This document shows positions 1 through 6,170 of a DNA stretch of 8,553 bases, in pieces. Source of the DNA: Spirochaeta sp. (GTDB lineage: Bacteria > Spirochaetota > Spirochaetia > DSM-27196 > Alkalispirochaetaceae); NCBI GenBank assembly GCA_007117185.1, contig SKHA01000114.1, positions 1-8,553 of the forward strand, written 5' to 3'. Positions within the stretch are counted from its first letter, which is position 1; every line of letters begins with the position of its first letter. A program made the translations under genes and the position numbers. The notes beneath the pieces were generated by a model. It searched no databases. It was not told the DNA's origin and saw only the letters and a program-made list of their open reading frames with translations.

Positions 1-173
1 ATCTGCTCGGGGTAGGCTTCACGAAGGGCCAGAAGCTGGGGGATCCCGTCGAGGCTGCGGGTCAGGGGCTGGTCGTCCCACTGGAAGACCCGGGATTTGT
101 CCACCGTCTGAGCGGAGGATACCCCACCATTGATGATAAGCAGAGCGAGAAAGGCGAAGGTGATGGTGTTCAC
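1..173 (-). CDS. Secreted protein of unknown function, N-terminal part only
   Basis: This reading frame starts with GTG at 173-171 and stays open to the left edge, giving 57 complete codons. The N-terminus reads as a signal peptide: a short polar start (MNTIT), a hydrophobic core at about residues 6-14 (FAFLALLII), a polar NGG stretch, and a plausible signal peptidase I site after S-S-A at residue 21. The n-region has no lysine or arginine, which is unusual. There is no lipobox cysteine. The predicted mature protein starts QTVDKSRVFQWDDQPL. The GTG overlaps the TGA of the upstream gghA-like gene in a GTGA arrangement, so it is very probably translated by coupling from that gene. A weak GGGAG lies about 12 nt upstream. 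I do not recognise the family. An envelope or periplasmic role is inferred only from the signal peptide, and a link to glycoside or osmolyte handling only from the operon. Confidence 0.7.
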   Translation of the reverse strand, partial: MNTITFAFLALLIINGGVSSAQTVDKSRVFQWDDQPLTRSLDGIPQLLALREAYPEQ

Positions 174-2608
174 GCCGGGGTGTGCTCCCGACTGAAGAGC
201 GCCGCTTCTCCGTTGTGCAGCGTCAACGGTGCGTCGAATGCGATGGTGGTGCGCTTTCGCAACAGCGGCGTGATCAGGACCGGTTTCCACTGCCGACTTT
301 CGTCTGCGGCACCAGTGGCACCAGCGGCTCCAGCAGCGAGTTCCGCCGGGAGGACCTCCCGCGGGGCTCCCTCCATATTGGCCACAAGGAAGAGGGTTGC
401 GGGCCCGCCAGTGTCGGTGCCTGCCGCGCCGACGGAGCTGCTGCGTCGGCCGTACATCACGACCGAACCGTCAGCAGGATGAAGATAGTCGAAGAAGTCC
501 TGCCCGGAGGGGACAAGGTCCAGGTTGTGACGCAACCATCGGTTGGCTCGGCGAAACTGGCGGACCTGAAGCGCAAAGGAGGCGCGCTCCGCCAGGACGG
601 GATCCGTATCCACCCGGTCCCGGTAATGGGTGGTGTTGCAGAACTGGTGAACGTCGTCCATCCATGCCCGTGCGGCAACCCGCAACAGCTGGCCGGTCAT
701 CTCTGCGGGTCCTTCCAGGTGGGGGGTCAGGGCGTTGAGCAGACGGGCAATGGCTTCAGGGTCGTACTCGGTTGTCCTGATCGCCCCTTCCAGAGCCAGG
801 AGGAACTGTCGTAACCCCCGAAGGCTGCGAAACCCCATCTCCTTGAGACGCGGGAACGCCCAGGGGTGATTGAACCGTTCACCGGTAACCGCCCAGTCGA
901 GAAAGCGCGCCTCCTCTGAAACAACCTTGATCGCCCAGCGGTGGTCGGTGTTTCGTATGAAGCTCCATGGGGCGTGGAGGTTGGCGTTGTAGAAGTCCAT
1001 CGGGATTCCCGGGAGAAAGCAGTCCAGCAGGTGCGCCGCAGGGTTGCCGTAGCCGTTCTCGAAGATCTCCGGAAGGGTGCTGCCCAGATAGGTGTTCAGG
1101 CGCGCTTCCGGGTCCACCTGGGTACCCCGGCGCAGGGTATCGTGGTTGGACGTTCCGGTAATCCAATGAGAGCCCACCTCCAGGAGCTCCCGCAGGCGCC
1201 ACCACTTGCTGACCCAGAAGGTGAAGAGGAATGGGGTGTTGTGGGCGAAGGTCAGCGGTCCCCACTGGACCACGTTGGGCAGCTTTCTGGTGACCTCGCG
1301 ATAGGTCGATGAGAGCTCCCAGTCGTCCCGGGGCCAGGGACGGCCGTCCTCAAAGACCATCCACGGCCGATAGGTTGTGCCGGCCACCGTCTGGGTGACA
1401 TCGTTCATCAGACTCAGAAACGCGTCGTCGTGGTACAGCCGGTTTTCTGACTCGACCCAGTACTTGAAGTCCTGGGCGCCGTCGACACGAATGCCGTCAA
1501 CGCCGTAGTCGCTCTTGCGACGCTGCATCTCCAGCAGAATTGCCCGTACCACCGGGTGGGTGTAGTTGAGGTTCTGGCCGTACATGTTGGCTCCGGCAAA
1601 ATAGTGGCGGTTCAGCAGCTTCAGCGCCTGATTGTCGGCGTGACCGTAGACCACGTCGAAAACGACCTTTACCGGACCTGTTGGGAGAGTATGCATCGTT
1701 GTCACGAAGTCCAGCAGCTCGTCCGGGCGGCCGCTCCGCAGGAGCGTCGGGTTGGGCGCCGGCGAGGCGACGGTGATCACGTCGTAGCCCCAGTTGGTGG
1801 TATCGGGACGTTGGATGCGAACCGTCCCGGAGACCTCCGATTCGTCCCAGAACGGGGCCCCTTCTTCAAAGAGAATCGTCGGTTCGATGGGCATCAGCTG
1901 CACCGCTTCATAGCCGGAAACAGCGTCACCGGCGGGTGAGGAGGAAGCGGCGATGGCACGGTATCGCTCCGACAGCGCCGCCAGGGTTCCCTCGGCGGTT
2001 GCCGTCGGCACGTGAATCTCCAGCATGTGGACCGGTGCTGAAACTCGTGGAGTCCCGTCCGGGTCCGGCTGCGTCTGCAGGGAGGAAAAATACCCGGCGT
2101 CGCTGCGGTCCGCGAAGAGGGTTGCCATATCGTAGAGCTCCGCCGGGGCTGCGGCGCCGAACGGGACGGAGTGGGCCAGGGGGTCATGGATCACCCGTCG
2201 GGTTCCGGAGCGGTCGGTGAAGGCCAGCCGATAGAACGTTCCCGTCCTCTCCCGGGTGCCACCGCGAACGCCGTCGATCACCGCCCAGAGGAACTCACCA
2301 TCCTGAATCACTTCGACAGCGAACCGCTGAACCGGCAACTCCTGCCGGTGCCGGGAGAAGTCGACTGGGTCGGGCAGGCGATATAGCTCCAGGGTGACGG
2401 CGGCGGGATCCACCGCTTCATCCCCGATCTCTGGTGCCCAGTAGCCGAAGCGTCCCTGGGCAGGTCCGGTGAGGTGTGCCCCCAGGTGACGGGCAATTAT
2501 GCGGGCACGCTCAAACGGGGTGGAGATGGCGTCGATTATCCCGTGCAGTTCTGCGATGAACAGTTCGGTTGCCGGTCTGTTGAGCCGGACACCAGTCGAT
2601 GCGGTCAT
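170..2608 (-). CDS. gghA: Glucosylglycerol hydrolase-like GH13 glycosidase (GghA type)
   Basis: A predicted cytoplasmic glycoside hydrolase of 812 residues. In GghA, the known role is hydrolysis of the compatible solute 2-O-(alpha-glucosyl)glycerol to glucose and glycerol. The four GH13 signatures are visible in order: region I FDVVYGHAD (D318, H323), region II GIRVDGAQD (R374, nucleophile D376), region III MVFEDG (acid/base E420) and region IV TGTSNHD (H489, D490). The long N-terminal part before the barrel (about 1-230, including STPFERARIIARHLGAH) and the TNWGYDVITVASP segment resemble my recollection of GghA more than of ordinary amylases. No signal peptide or membrane segment is seen. 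The ATG at 2608 is chosen because GGGAGG lies 4 nt upstream. An in-frame ATG at 2620 and a GTG at 2659 would lengthen it but lack such a site. The stop overlaps the GTG of the next gene. The C-terminal domain carries a 9-bp tandem repeat. GH13 membership is nearly certain; the glucosylglycerol specificity rests on remembered family resemblance. Confidence 0.8.
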   Translation of the reverse strand: MTASTGVRLNRPATELFIAELHGIIDAISTPFERARIIARHLGAHLTGPAQGRFGYWAPEIGDEAVDPAAVTLELYRLPDPVDFSRHRQELPVQRFAVEVIQDGEFLWAVIDGVRGGTRERTGTFYRLAFTDRSGTRRVIHDPLAHSVPFGAAAPAELYDMATLFADRSDAGYFSSLQTQPDPDGTPRVSAPVHMLEIHVPTATAEGTLAALSERYRAIAASSSPAGDAVSGYEAVQLMPIEPTILFEEGAPFWDESEVSGTVRIQRPDTTNWGYDVITVASPAPNPTLLRSGRPDELLDFVTTMHTLPTGPVKVVFDVVYGHADNQALKLLNRHYFAGANMYGQNLNYTHPVVRAILLEMQRRKSDYGVDGIRVDGAQDFKYWVESENRLYHDDAFLSLMNDVTQTVAGTTYRPWMVFEDGRPWPRDDWELSSTYREVTRKLPNVVQWGPLTFAHNTPFLFTFWVSKWWRLRELLEVGSHWITGTSNHDTLRRGTQVDPEARLNTYLGSTLPEIFENGYGNPAAHLLDCFLPGIPMDFYNANLHAPWSFIRNTDHRWAIKVVSEEARFLDWAVTGERFNHPWAFPRLKEMGFRSLRGLRQFLLALEGAIRTTEYDPEAIARLLNALTPHLEGPAEMTGQLLRVAARAWMDDVHQFCNTTHYRDRVDTDPVLAERASFALQVRQFRRANRWLRHNLDLVPSGQDFFDYLHPADGSVVMYGRRSSSVGAAGTDTGGPATLFLVANMEGAPREVLPAELAAGAAGATGAADESRQWKPVLITPLLRKRTTIAFDAPLTLHNGEAALFSREHTPA
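308..334 (-). repeat. Three 9-bp tandem units coding Ala/Thr-Gly-Ala in gghA
   Basis: Three adjacent 9-mers on the plus strand (ggcaccagt, ggcaccagc, ggctccagc) differ at only one or two positions each. Read in the gghA frame they encode Ala-Gly-Ala, Ala-Gly-Ala, Thr-Gly-Ala. They lie in the C-terminal domain about 50 residues before the stop. The flanks (ELA before, ADESR after) suggest a surface loop that grew by slippage. Confidence 0.7.
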
Positions 2609-2678
2609 GGAACCTCCCATACAACCGCATTCTAACAGACCCTTTGGTGGAGGCACCACCTTGTGGTAGTATCAGCTC
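2609..2678. promoter_or_regulatory. Divergent control region between gghA and the micro-protein gene
   Basis: These 70 bp separate two divergent genes and should hold both promoters. The minus strand has a -10-like TAGAAT ending about 20 nt before the gghA start, but no good -35. The plus strand has TAGTAT at 2667-2672 with TTGGTG at 2644-2649, 17 bp upstream, both weak matches to sigma-70 elements. If used, that promoter would start transcription at about the micro-protein ATG. Two overlapping short palindromes share an arm: GGTGG-N5-CCACC at 2646-2660 and ACCAC-N3-GTGGT at 2655-2667. They could be an operator, but five-base arms are easily produced by chance. Confidence 0.35.
2611..2618 (-). 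promoter_or_regulatory. Ribosome binding site that sets the gghA start
   Basis: On the minus strand GGGAGGTT precedes ATG 2608-2606, with TTCC between GGGAGG and the ATG. This strong anti-16S match supports the start at residue 18 of the longest open frame over the upstream GTG or ATG. The short spacing is the only weakness. Confidence 0.6.
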
Positions 2679-2804
2679 ATGCCTGGCCTCGTAATTTTTA
2701 TCGGTCTCGGAATTATCTTTGTAACGGTGCTGAATGCCAGAAACCGGAGTATCCGTCGGCGGCGCAAGTCCGGGGAGGATGACTGCGGATGCAACCAAAA
2801 GTAG
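2679..2804 (+). CDS. 41-residue single-span membrane micro-protein with CGC tail
   Basis: The ATG at 2679 opens a frame of 41 codons ending in TAG at 2802. The product has three parts: a hydrophobic segment at residues 3-18 (GLVIFIGLGIIFVTVL) long enough to span a membrane, a strongly basic stretch at 21-30 (RNRSIRRRRK), and a short tail with acidic EDD at 33-35 followed by C36-G-C38. The positive-inside rule predicts the N-terminus outside and the Cys tail in the cytoplasm. The layout resembles small Cys-tailed inner-membrane proteins, for example those annotated near FeoB, but that is only a resemblance. The rRNA methyltransferase gene starts inside its last codons, so the two are probably transcribed and translated together. 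I see no good ribosome binding site within 15 nt upstream; translation may be leaderless or weak. The ordered segment structure makes a chance frame less likely, but function is unknown. Confidence 0.5.
   Translation: MPGLVIFIGLGIIFVTVLNARNRSIRRRRKSGEDDCGCNQK
2772..2779 (+). promoter_or_regulatory. Ribosome binding site for the rlmL-like gene
   Basis: GGGGAGGA lies 9 nt before ATG 2789 and is the strongest such site on the plus strand nearby. It sits inside the 3' end of the micro-protein gene, so ribosomes reading that gene would pass over it. This is the usual geometry for coupled translation. Confidence 0.65.
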
Positions 2805-4000
2805 TGCTGAAGAAAGCAGAGCGGACGGTGCCTGCGGGAATCGAAGGTACAACGGTTCTACTGGCCACCTGCGCCGGTGGTATGGAGCAGCTGCTGGAGC
2901 GGGAGCTCGCGTCGTTGCACCACCCGGTGGTGGAACGACGCCGGGGGGCCCTCTATTTTCGTGGTACCCTGGCGGATCTGCTGCCGCTGAACCGCGCCCT
3001 GCGCACCGCCTCGCGACTCCTGCTTCCCCTGACAGAGGTCAGGACGCAGGACTACACCGCGTTGTATCGAGCCCTTCTGGAGATCCCCTGGGAAGAGATC
3101 GTTCCTGTTGACGCCACCTTTGCCATCTCCGCTTCCAGCCGCTCCCGGGAACTCCGGGATCATCGCTTTCTGGCGATGCGGGTCAAGGACGCCATAGTTG
3201 ATCGCCAGCGGGACCGTCGCAACGGCCGCCGCGCCTCGGTGGACCGGGACACCCCGCAGCTCATGATCGTGGTGCACGCAGAGTCCACGGGGGTGTCCCT
3301 CTCGCTGGACGCCAGCGGAGAACCTCTGCACGAACGGGGCTACCGCACAGAAGCGGGGGAAGCTCCCTTGAGGGAAACTCTGGCCGCGGCGATGGTGATG
3401 ACGGCCCTGGAGGGCACCGGCGTGCGCGCTATTGTGGACCCCTTCTGCGGTTCCGGCACAATCCCCATTGAGGCGGCACTGATCGTCTCGGGGCGACTAC
3501 CCGGGGAGCTTGGCCGCCGGTACGCCTGTTCCCGCTGGCCCTGGTTGCGACGATCAGCGTCGACGCCAACGAGCCACCCGGAGAAGGATAGCGGCTCTAC
3601 CGGTGGGATGCCACGGATCATAGCCAGCGACCGCGATGCGGCGATGGTGGAGCTGGCCAGACGCAACGCTCGCCGGGCGGGGGTGGAGGCGCTGATCACC
3701 TTTGCGGTATCTCCGGCGGCGGAGCTGCCGGTGCTGCTGGAGCGAGAACTGGGACGAGATTATGACGGTTCGCTGACGCGGGTGGTCACCAACCCCCCCT
3801 GGGGTGAGCGGCTCCAGCCCGACGACCTGGAGGAGATCTTCCGGGATTTCGGCACAGCCCTGCGGGGGATCTCCAGCCCTGCCTGGGTGCTGTGTACCGA
3901 GAACGCCCCGGTGGACCGGCTGGGAATCCAACCGCGCCACCGGACTCCGCTGTATAACGGTGGGCTCAAGTGCAGTCTCCTGGAGGTGGACCCGGGGTGA
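2789..4000 (+). CDS. rlmL: RlmL-type 23S rRNA (guanine-N2) methyltransferase, stand-alone
   Basis: A predicted 403-residue cytoplasmic RNA methyltransferase. In the family, RlmL places N2-methylguanosine at 23S position 2445 using S-adenosylmethionine. An N-terminal ferredoxin-like plus THUMP RNA-binding part covers about residues 22-175. The Rossmann methyltransferase part follows from about 180: motif I VDPFCGSGTIPIEAA (216-230) binds the cofactor, IIASDRD (277-283) is the acidic-loop strand, and the catalytic NPPWGERL at 335-342 is the NPP(Y/W) signature of N-methyltransferases acting on base amines. The ending LYNGGLKCSLLEV also fits. Length matches YpsC-type single-domain proteins rather than the E. 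coli RlmKL fusion of about 700 residues. A Ser/Thr/Gly-rich linker at 255-273 precedes the acidic loop. The ATG is supported by a GGGGAGGA site; a basic leader of about 20 residues precedes the conserved core. It overlaps the micro-protein gene by 16 nt. The target base is inferred from the family. Confidence 0.88.
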   Translation: MQPKVVLKKAERTVPAGIEGTTVLLATCAGGMEQLLERELASLHHPVVERRRGALYFRGTLADLLPLNRALRTASRLLLPLTEVRTQDYTALYRALLEIPWEEIVPVDATFAISASSRSRELRDHRFLAMRVKDAIVDRQRDRRNGRRASVDRDTPQLMIVVHAESTGVSLSLDASGEPLHERGYRTEAGEAPLRETLAAAMVMTALEGTGVRAIVDPFCGSGTIPIEAALIVSGRLPGELGRRYACSRWPWLRRSASTPTSHPEKDSGSTGGMPRIIASDRDAAMVELARRNARRAGVEALITFAVSPAAELPVLLERELGRDYDGSLTRVVTNPPWGERLQPDDLEEIFRDFGTALRGISSPAWVLCTENAPVDRLGIQPRHRTPLYNGGLKCSLLEVDPG

Positions 4001-4006
4001 CCCCGG
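3992..4006. terminator. GC hairpin at the convergent rlmL/nfo junction with the stop codon as loop
   Basis: CCGGGG, TGA, CCCCGG form a perfect 6-bp inverted repeat whose three-base loop is exactly the rlmL stop codon. It starts 6 nt after the nfo stop on the other strand, so it could act in both directions. Neither side has a T-run, so a classical intrinsic terminator is not shown. It could also be a chance product of GC-rich coding sequence. Confidence 0.35.
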
Positions 4007-4011
4007 CGAGG

Positions 4012-4881
4012 CTATTCCGCCAGACTGCGTAACAACTCGATCTCCTGTGCCCAGTTGTCTTCCTCGGGGGTCTCCAGAATCAGGGGCAGGCCGTCCAGAC
4101 GCTGGTCCTGCATGATCGCCTTGAACCCCTCGATACCAATCTCACCCTTGCCGATGGGCTGGTGTCGATCCTTGTGGCTTCCCAGTCCCCCCAGGGAGTC
4201 GTTCAGGTGGATACCGGCCAGCTTCTGAAGTCCTACCGTGGCGATCACCCCGTCCATCAGGGAGTTCCATCCCTCTTCGCTGCGGATATCGAACCCGGCG
4301 GCAAAAGCGTGGCAGGTGTCCACACACACCGCCAGCCGGTCCGGGTGGGTAGACGCCTCGATGATCATCGCCAGTTGTTGGAAGGTTGCCCCCATATTTG
4401 ACCCCTGACCGGCGGTATTCTCCAGGACCAGCAGGGCCGGACGTTCCCGGTCGTCCCGGACATCCTGAAGAACCCGGTCTATCCCCTGGGCGATCCGGCG
4501 GCAGGTTGCCTTCTCGTCGAGTTCACCCTTGGAGGTTCCCGGGTGAAAGTTGAGCATTCCCAGCCCCAGAGCGATGGTCCGCGACAGCTCGTCTGTCAAA
4601 CCACCGATGGACTTTTCCCTGACTTCCTCATCGGGAGACCCCAGGTTGATGAGGTACCCCGCGTGCGGCAGGACAACGTCCCGACTGTAGCCGCTGGCCT
4701 CCAGGGTGGTATGAAACGCTGTCACCGTCTCCGGAGCGTAGGGCGGGGACTGCCAGCGCCGCTGGTTGCGGGTAAAGAGTGCAAAGGCGGTGGCGCCGAT
4801 CTGCTTGGCGTTTGTCGGAGCGTTATTGACCCCGCCGGCAGCGCTGACGTGCGCTCCCAGTGCTATTGTTCGCATACTCAT
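4012..4881 (-). CDS. nfo: Endonuclease IV (AP endonuclease, Nfo)
   Basis: A 289-residue DNA repair enzyme that, in the family, cuts the phosphodiester 5' to abasic sites and removes blocked 3' ends in base excision repair, using three zinc ions in a TIM barrel. All nine expected metal ligands can be placed: H73 (LPHAGY), H113 (NFHPGT), E154 (LENTAGQG), D188 and H191 (CVDTCHAFAAG), H225 (IHLNDS), D238 and H240 (KDRHQPIGKG) and E270 (LETP). The opening LGAHVSAAGG is typical, and the length matches the E. coli protein of 285 residues. Two ATG starts are possible: 4881, with AGAGG only 4 nt away, or 4875, where the same site is 10 nt away; they differ by two residues. It lies 25 nt after the diguanylate cyclase stop, on the same strand, and is probably in one transcript with it. 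It ends 11 nt from the convergent rlmL stop. Confidence 0.96.
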   Translation of the reverse strand: MSMRTIALGAHVSAAGGVNNAPTNAKQIGATAFALFTRNQRRWQSPPYAPETVTAFHTTLEASGYSRDVVLPHAGYLINLGSPDEEVREKSIGGLTDELSRTIALGLGMLNFHPGTSKGELDEKATCRRIAQGIDRVLQDVRDDRERPALLVLENTAGQGSNMGATFQQLAMIIEASTHPDRLAVCVDTCHAFAAGFDIRSEEGWNSLMDGVIATVGLQKLAGIHLNDSLGGLGSHKDRHQPIGKGEIGIEGFKAIMQDQRLDGLPLILETPEEDNWAQEIELLRSLAE

Positions 4882-4906
4882 GTAACCTCTTTCTTTCGTT
4901 TCGTCA

Positions 4907-6166
4907 TCAGGTTTCGCTGGTGCAGACCCGGTTCCTGCCGCCCTCTTTTGCCCGATAGAGATTCGCGTCGGCCCGGCGCAGGAGCTCCTGGGCTACCACC
5001 TCGATGGGATCGCTGATGTTGACCTCTTGCGGCAGGGTGGCAATTCCGATGCTGACGGTGACGGTGTGATTCCTGACCAGACGACTCTCGGCGATGGCGC
5101 CGCGGAGACGCTCCGCCAGGATTCCCGCACCCGATTGGGGGGTCTCAGGCAGGATCACAAGAAACTCCTCACCTCCCCAGCGTCCCAGCCGGTCCGCCGG
5201 CCGCAACGTTGCTGTGGCGATGGTGGTCACCCCACGCAGGACCGCGTCCCCCGTTTCGTGGCCGAAGTTGTCGTTGATCGTCTTGAAATGATCGATGTCG
5301 ATCATCAGCACCGACGTCGCGTGGTGGTGCCGTTGCGCCCGGGAGACCTCTCGCTCAAGTTCTTCCCAGGTCTTGCGGCGGTTGGCTACACCGGTGAGGG
5401 TATCCATCTCCGAGAGGTAGCGCAGCTCCTCCTCCATCTGCTTGCGTTCCGAGATATCCCGGGAGCACCCGACGATCTGGGTCACCTTGCCGTCCTCCAT
5501 GACCGGGTAAAGCCGGGTATTCCAGTACCGTGTTCCTCCCGGAAGAGAGAGGGTCTCTTCGTACTCGCTGGGGGCTGCGGTGGTGAGGCACTGCCGGTAG
5601 CGCTGGTTCATCTCCCGGGCGGTCTGACCGGGAAACGCCTCGGCGGGCGTCCTGCCGCGTATCTCCTCTGAGCTGCGTCCGCTGAGACGCTCCATTTCCG
5701 GATTCACCTTCACGAAGCGAAGTTCTCCGTCTCGTTCCACGTTGAGTAGAAAAAGAGCGTCCTGGGTATTGACGAAGATCGCCTGCAGTTCTTCCCGAAG
5801 CTGCCTGTTGGCGGTGACGTCGTGTTGAATCGCAACGTAGGCGGTTATGGTGCCGTCAGGGCCGATGACCGGGGAGATGATCTGGTACGCGTAATACAGC
5901 GAACCATCGGCGCGGCGGTTTTCAATCTCCTCTTTCCACACCGCTCCGGACGAGATGGTGGTCCACAACCGCTGGAAGTATTCTCGCGGCATCGCCCCGG
6001 AGTTGAACACCGAGGGCCGCGCCCCCACCAGTTGCTCTTCCGTAAACCCGGTGATTGTCAAGAGCGCCGGATTTACCGCCACGATCACCCCTTTCGGGTC
6101 GGTGATGAGGATCCCATGATCCACCGCTGCCAGTGCTTTCTGAGCCAGAGCGTGGTTGTCCGTCAC
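4907..6166 (-). CDS. Diguanylate cyclase with two PAS domains (PAS-PAS-GGDEF)
   Basis: A 419-residue soluble signalling enzyme predicted to make cyclic di-GMP from two GTP. PAS 1 spans about residues 8-120 (AVDHGILITDPKG to IQHDVT, with a WKEEIENRRADGS core) and PAS 2 about 128-243 (ending GCSRDISERKQ), followed by a short helix linker. The GGDEF domain covers about 250-415: DTLTGVANRR opening, metal-binding D290 in MIDIDHFK, active-site GGEEF at 331-335, and VSIGIA. R322-x-x-D325, five residues before GGEEF, is an intact inhibitory I-site, so feedback by product is expected. There is no EAL domain, signal peptide or membrane span, so it probably senses a cytoplasmic cue through the PAS domains; the ligand cannot be read from the sequence. 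The GTG at 6166 is chosen because it follows GGGGGA and starts 4 nt after the treY stop. An ATG at 6226 would add 20 residues of poor PAS character inside treY. Confidence 0.93.
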   Translation of the reverse strand: MTDNHALAQKALAAVDHGILITDPKGVIVAVNPALLTITGFTEEQLVGARPSVFNSGAMPREYFQRLWTTISSGAVWKEEIENRRADGSLYYAYQIISPVIGPDGTITAYVAIQHDVTANRQLREELQAIFVNTQDALFLLNVERDGELRFVKVNPEMERLSGRSSEEIRGRTPAEAFPGQTAREMNQRYRQCLTTAAPSEYEETLSLPGGTRYWNTRLYPVMEDGKVTQIVGCSRDISERKQMEEELRYLSEMDTLTGVANRRKTWEELEREVSRAQRHHHATSVLMIDIDHFKTINDNFGHETGDAVLRGVTTIATATLRPADRLGRWGGEEFLVILPETPQSGAGILAERLRGAIAESRLVRNHTVTVSIGIATLPQEVNISDPIEVVAQELLRRADANLYRAKEGGRNRVCTSET

Positions 6167-6170
6167 GTTT

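Noticed and set aside
182..814. A 210-codon plus-strand frame opposite the 3' part of gghA
   Set aside because: It is low-complexity and antisense to a conserved GH13 gene; the frame is best explained by codon bias of the real gene.
2609..2659. GTG at 2659 as the gghA start
   Set aside because: The added 17 residues (PPPKGLLECGC and neighbours) look like translated leader, and no ribosome binding site precedes the GTG, whereas GGGAGG stands before the ATG at 2608.
2511..2852. A 113-codon minus-strand frame across the gghA start and the intergenic region
   Set aside because: It overlaps the gghA N-terminus in another frame and runs antisense to the micro-protein and rlmL starts. It has a hydrophobic stretch, but that is mostly the complement of the micro-protein helix codons.
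5027..5671. A 214-codon plus-strand frame opposite the diguanylate cyclase
   Set aside because: It is antisense to the GGDEF and PAS 2 coding sequence, has no domain signal and no convincing ribosome binding site.
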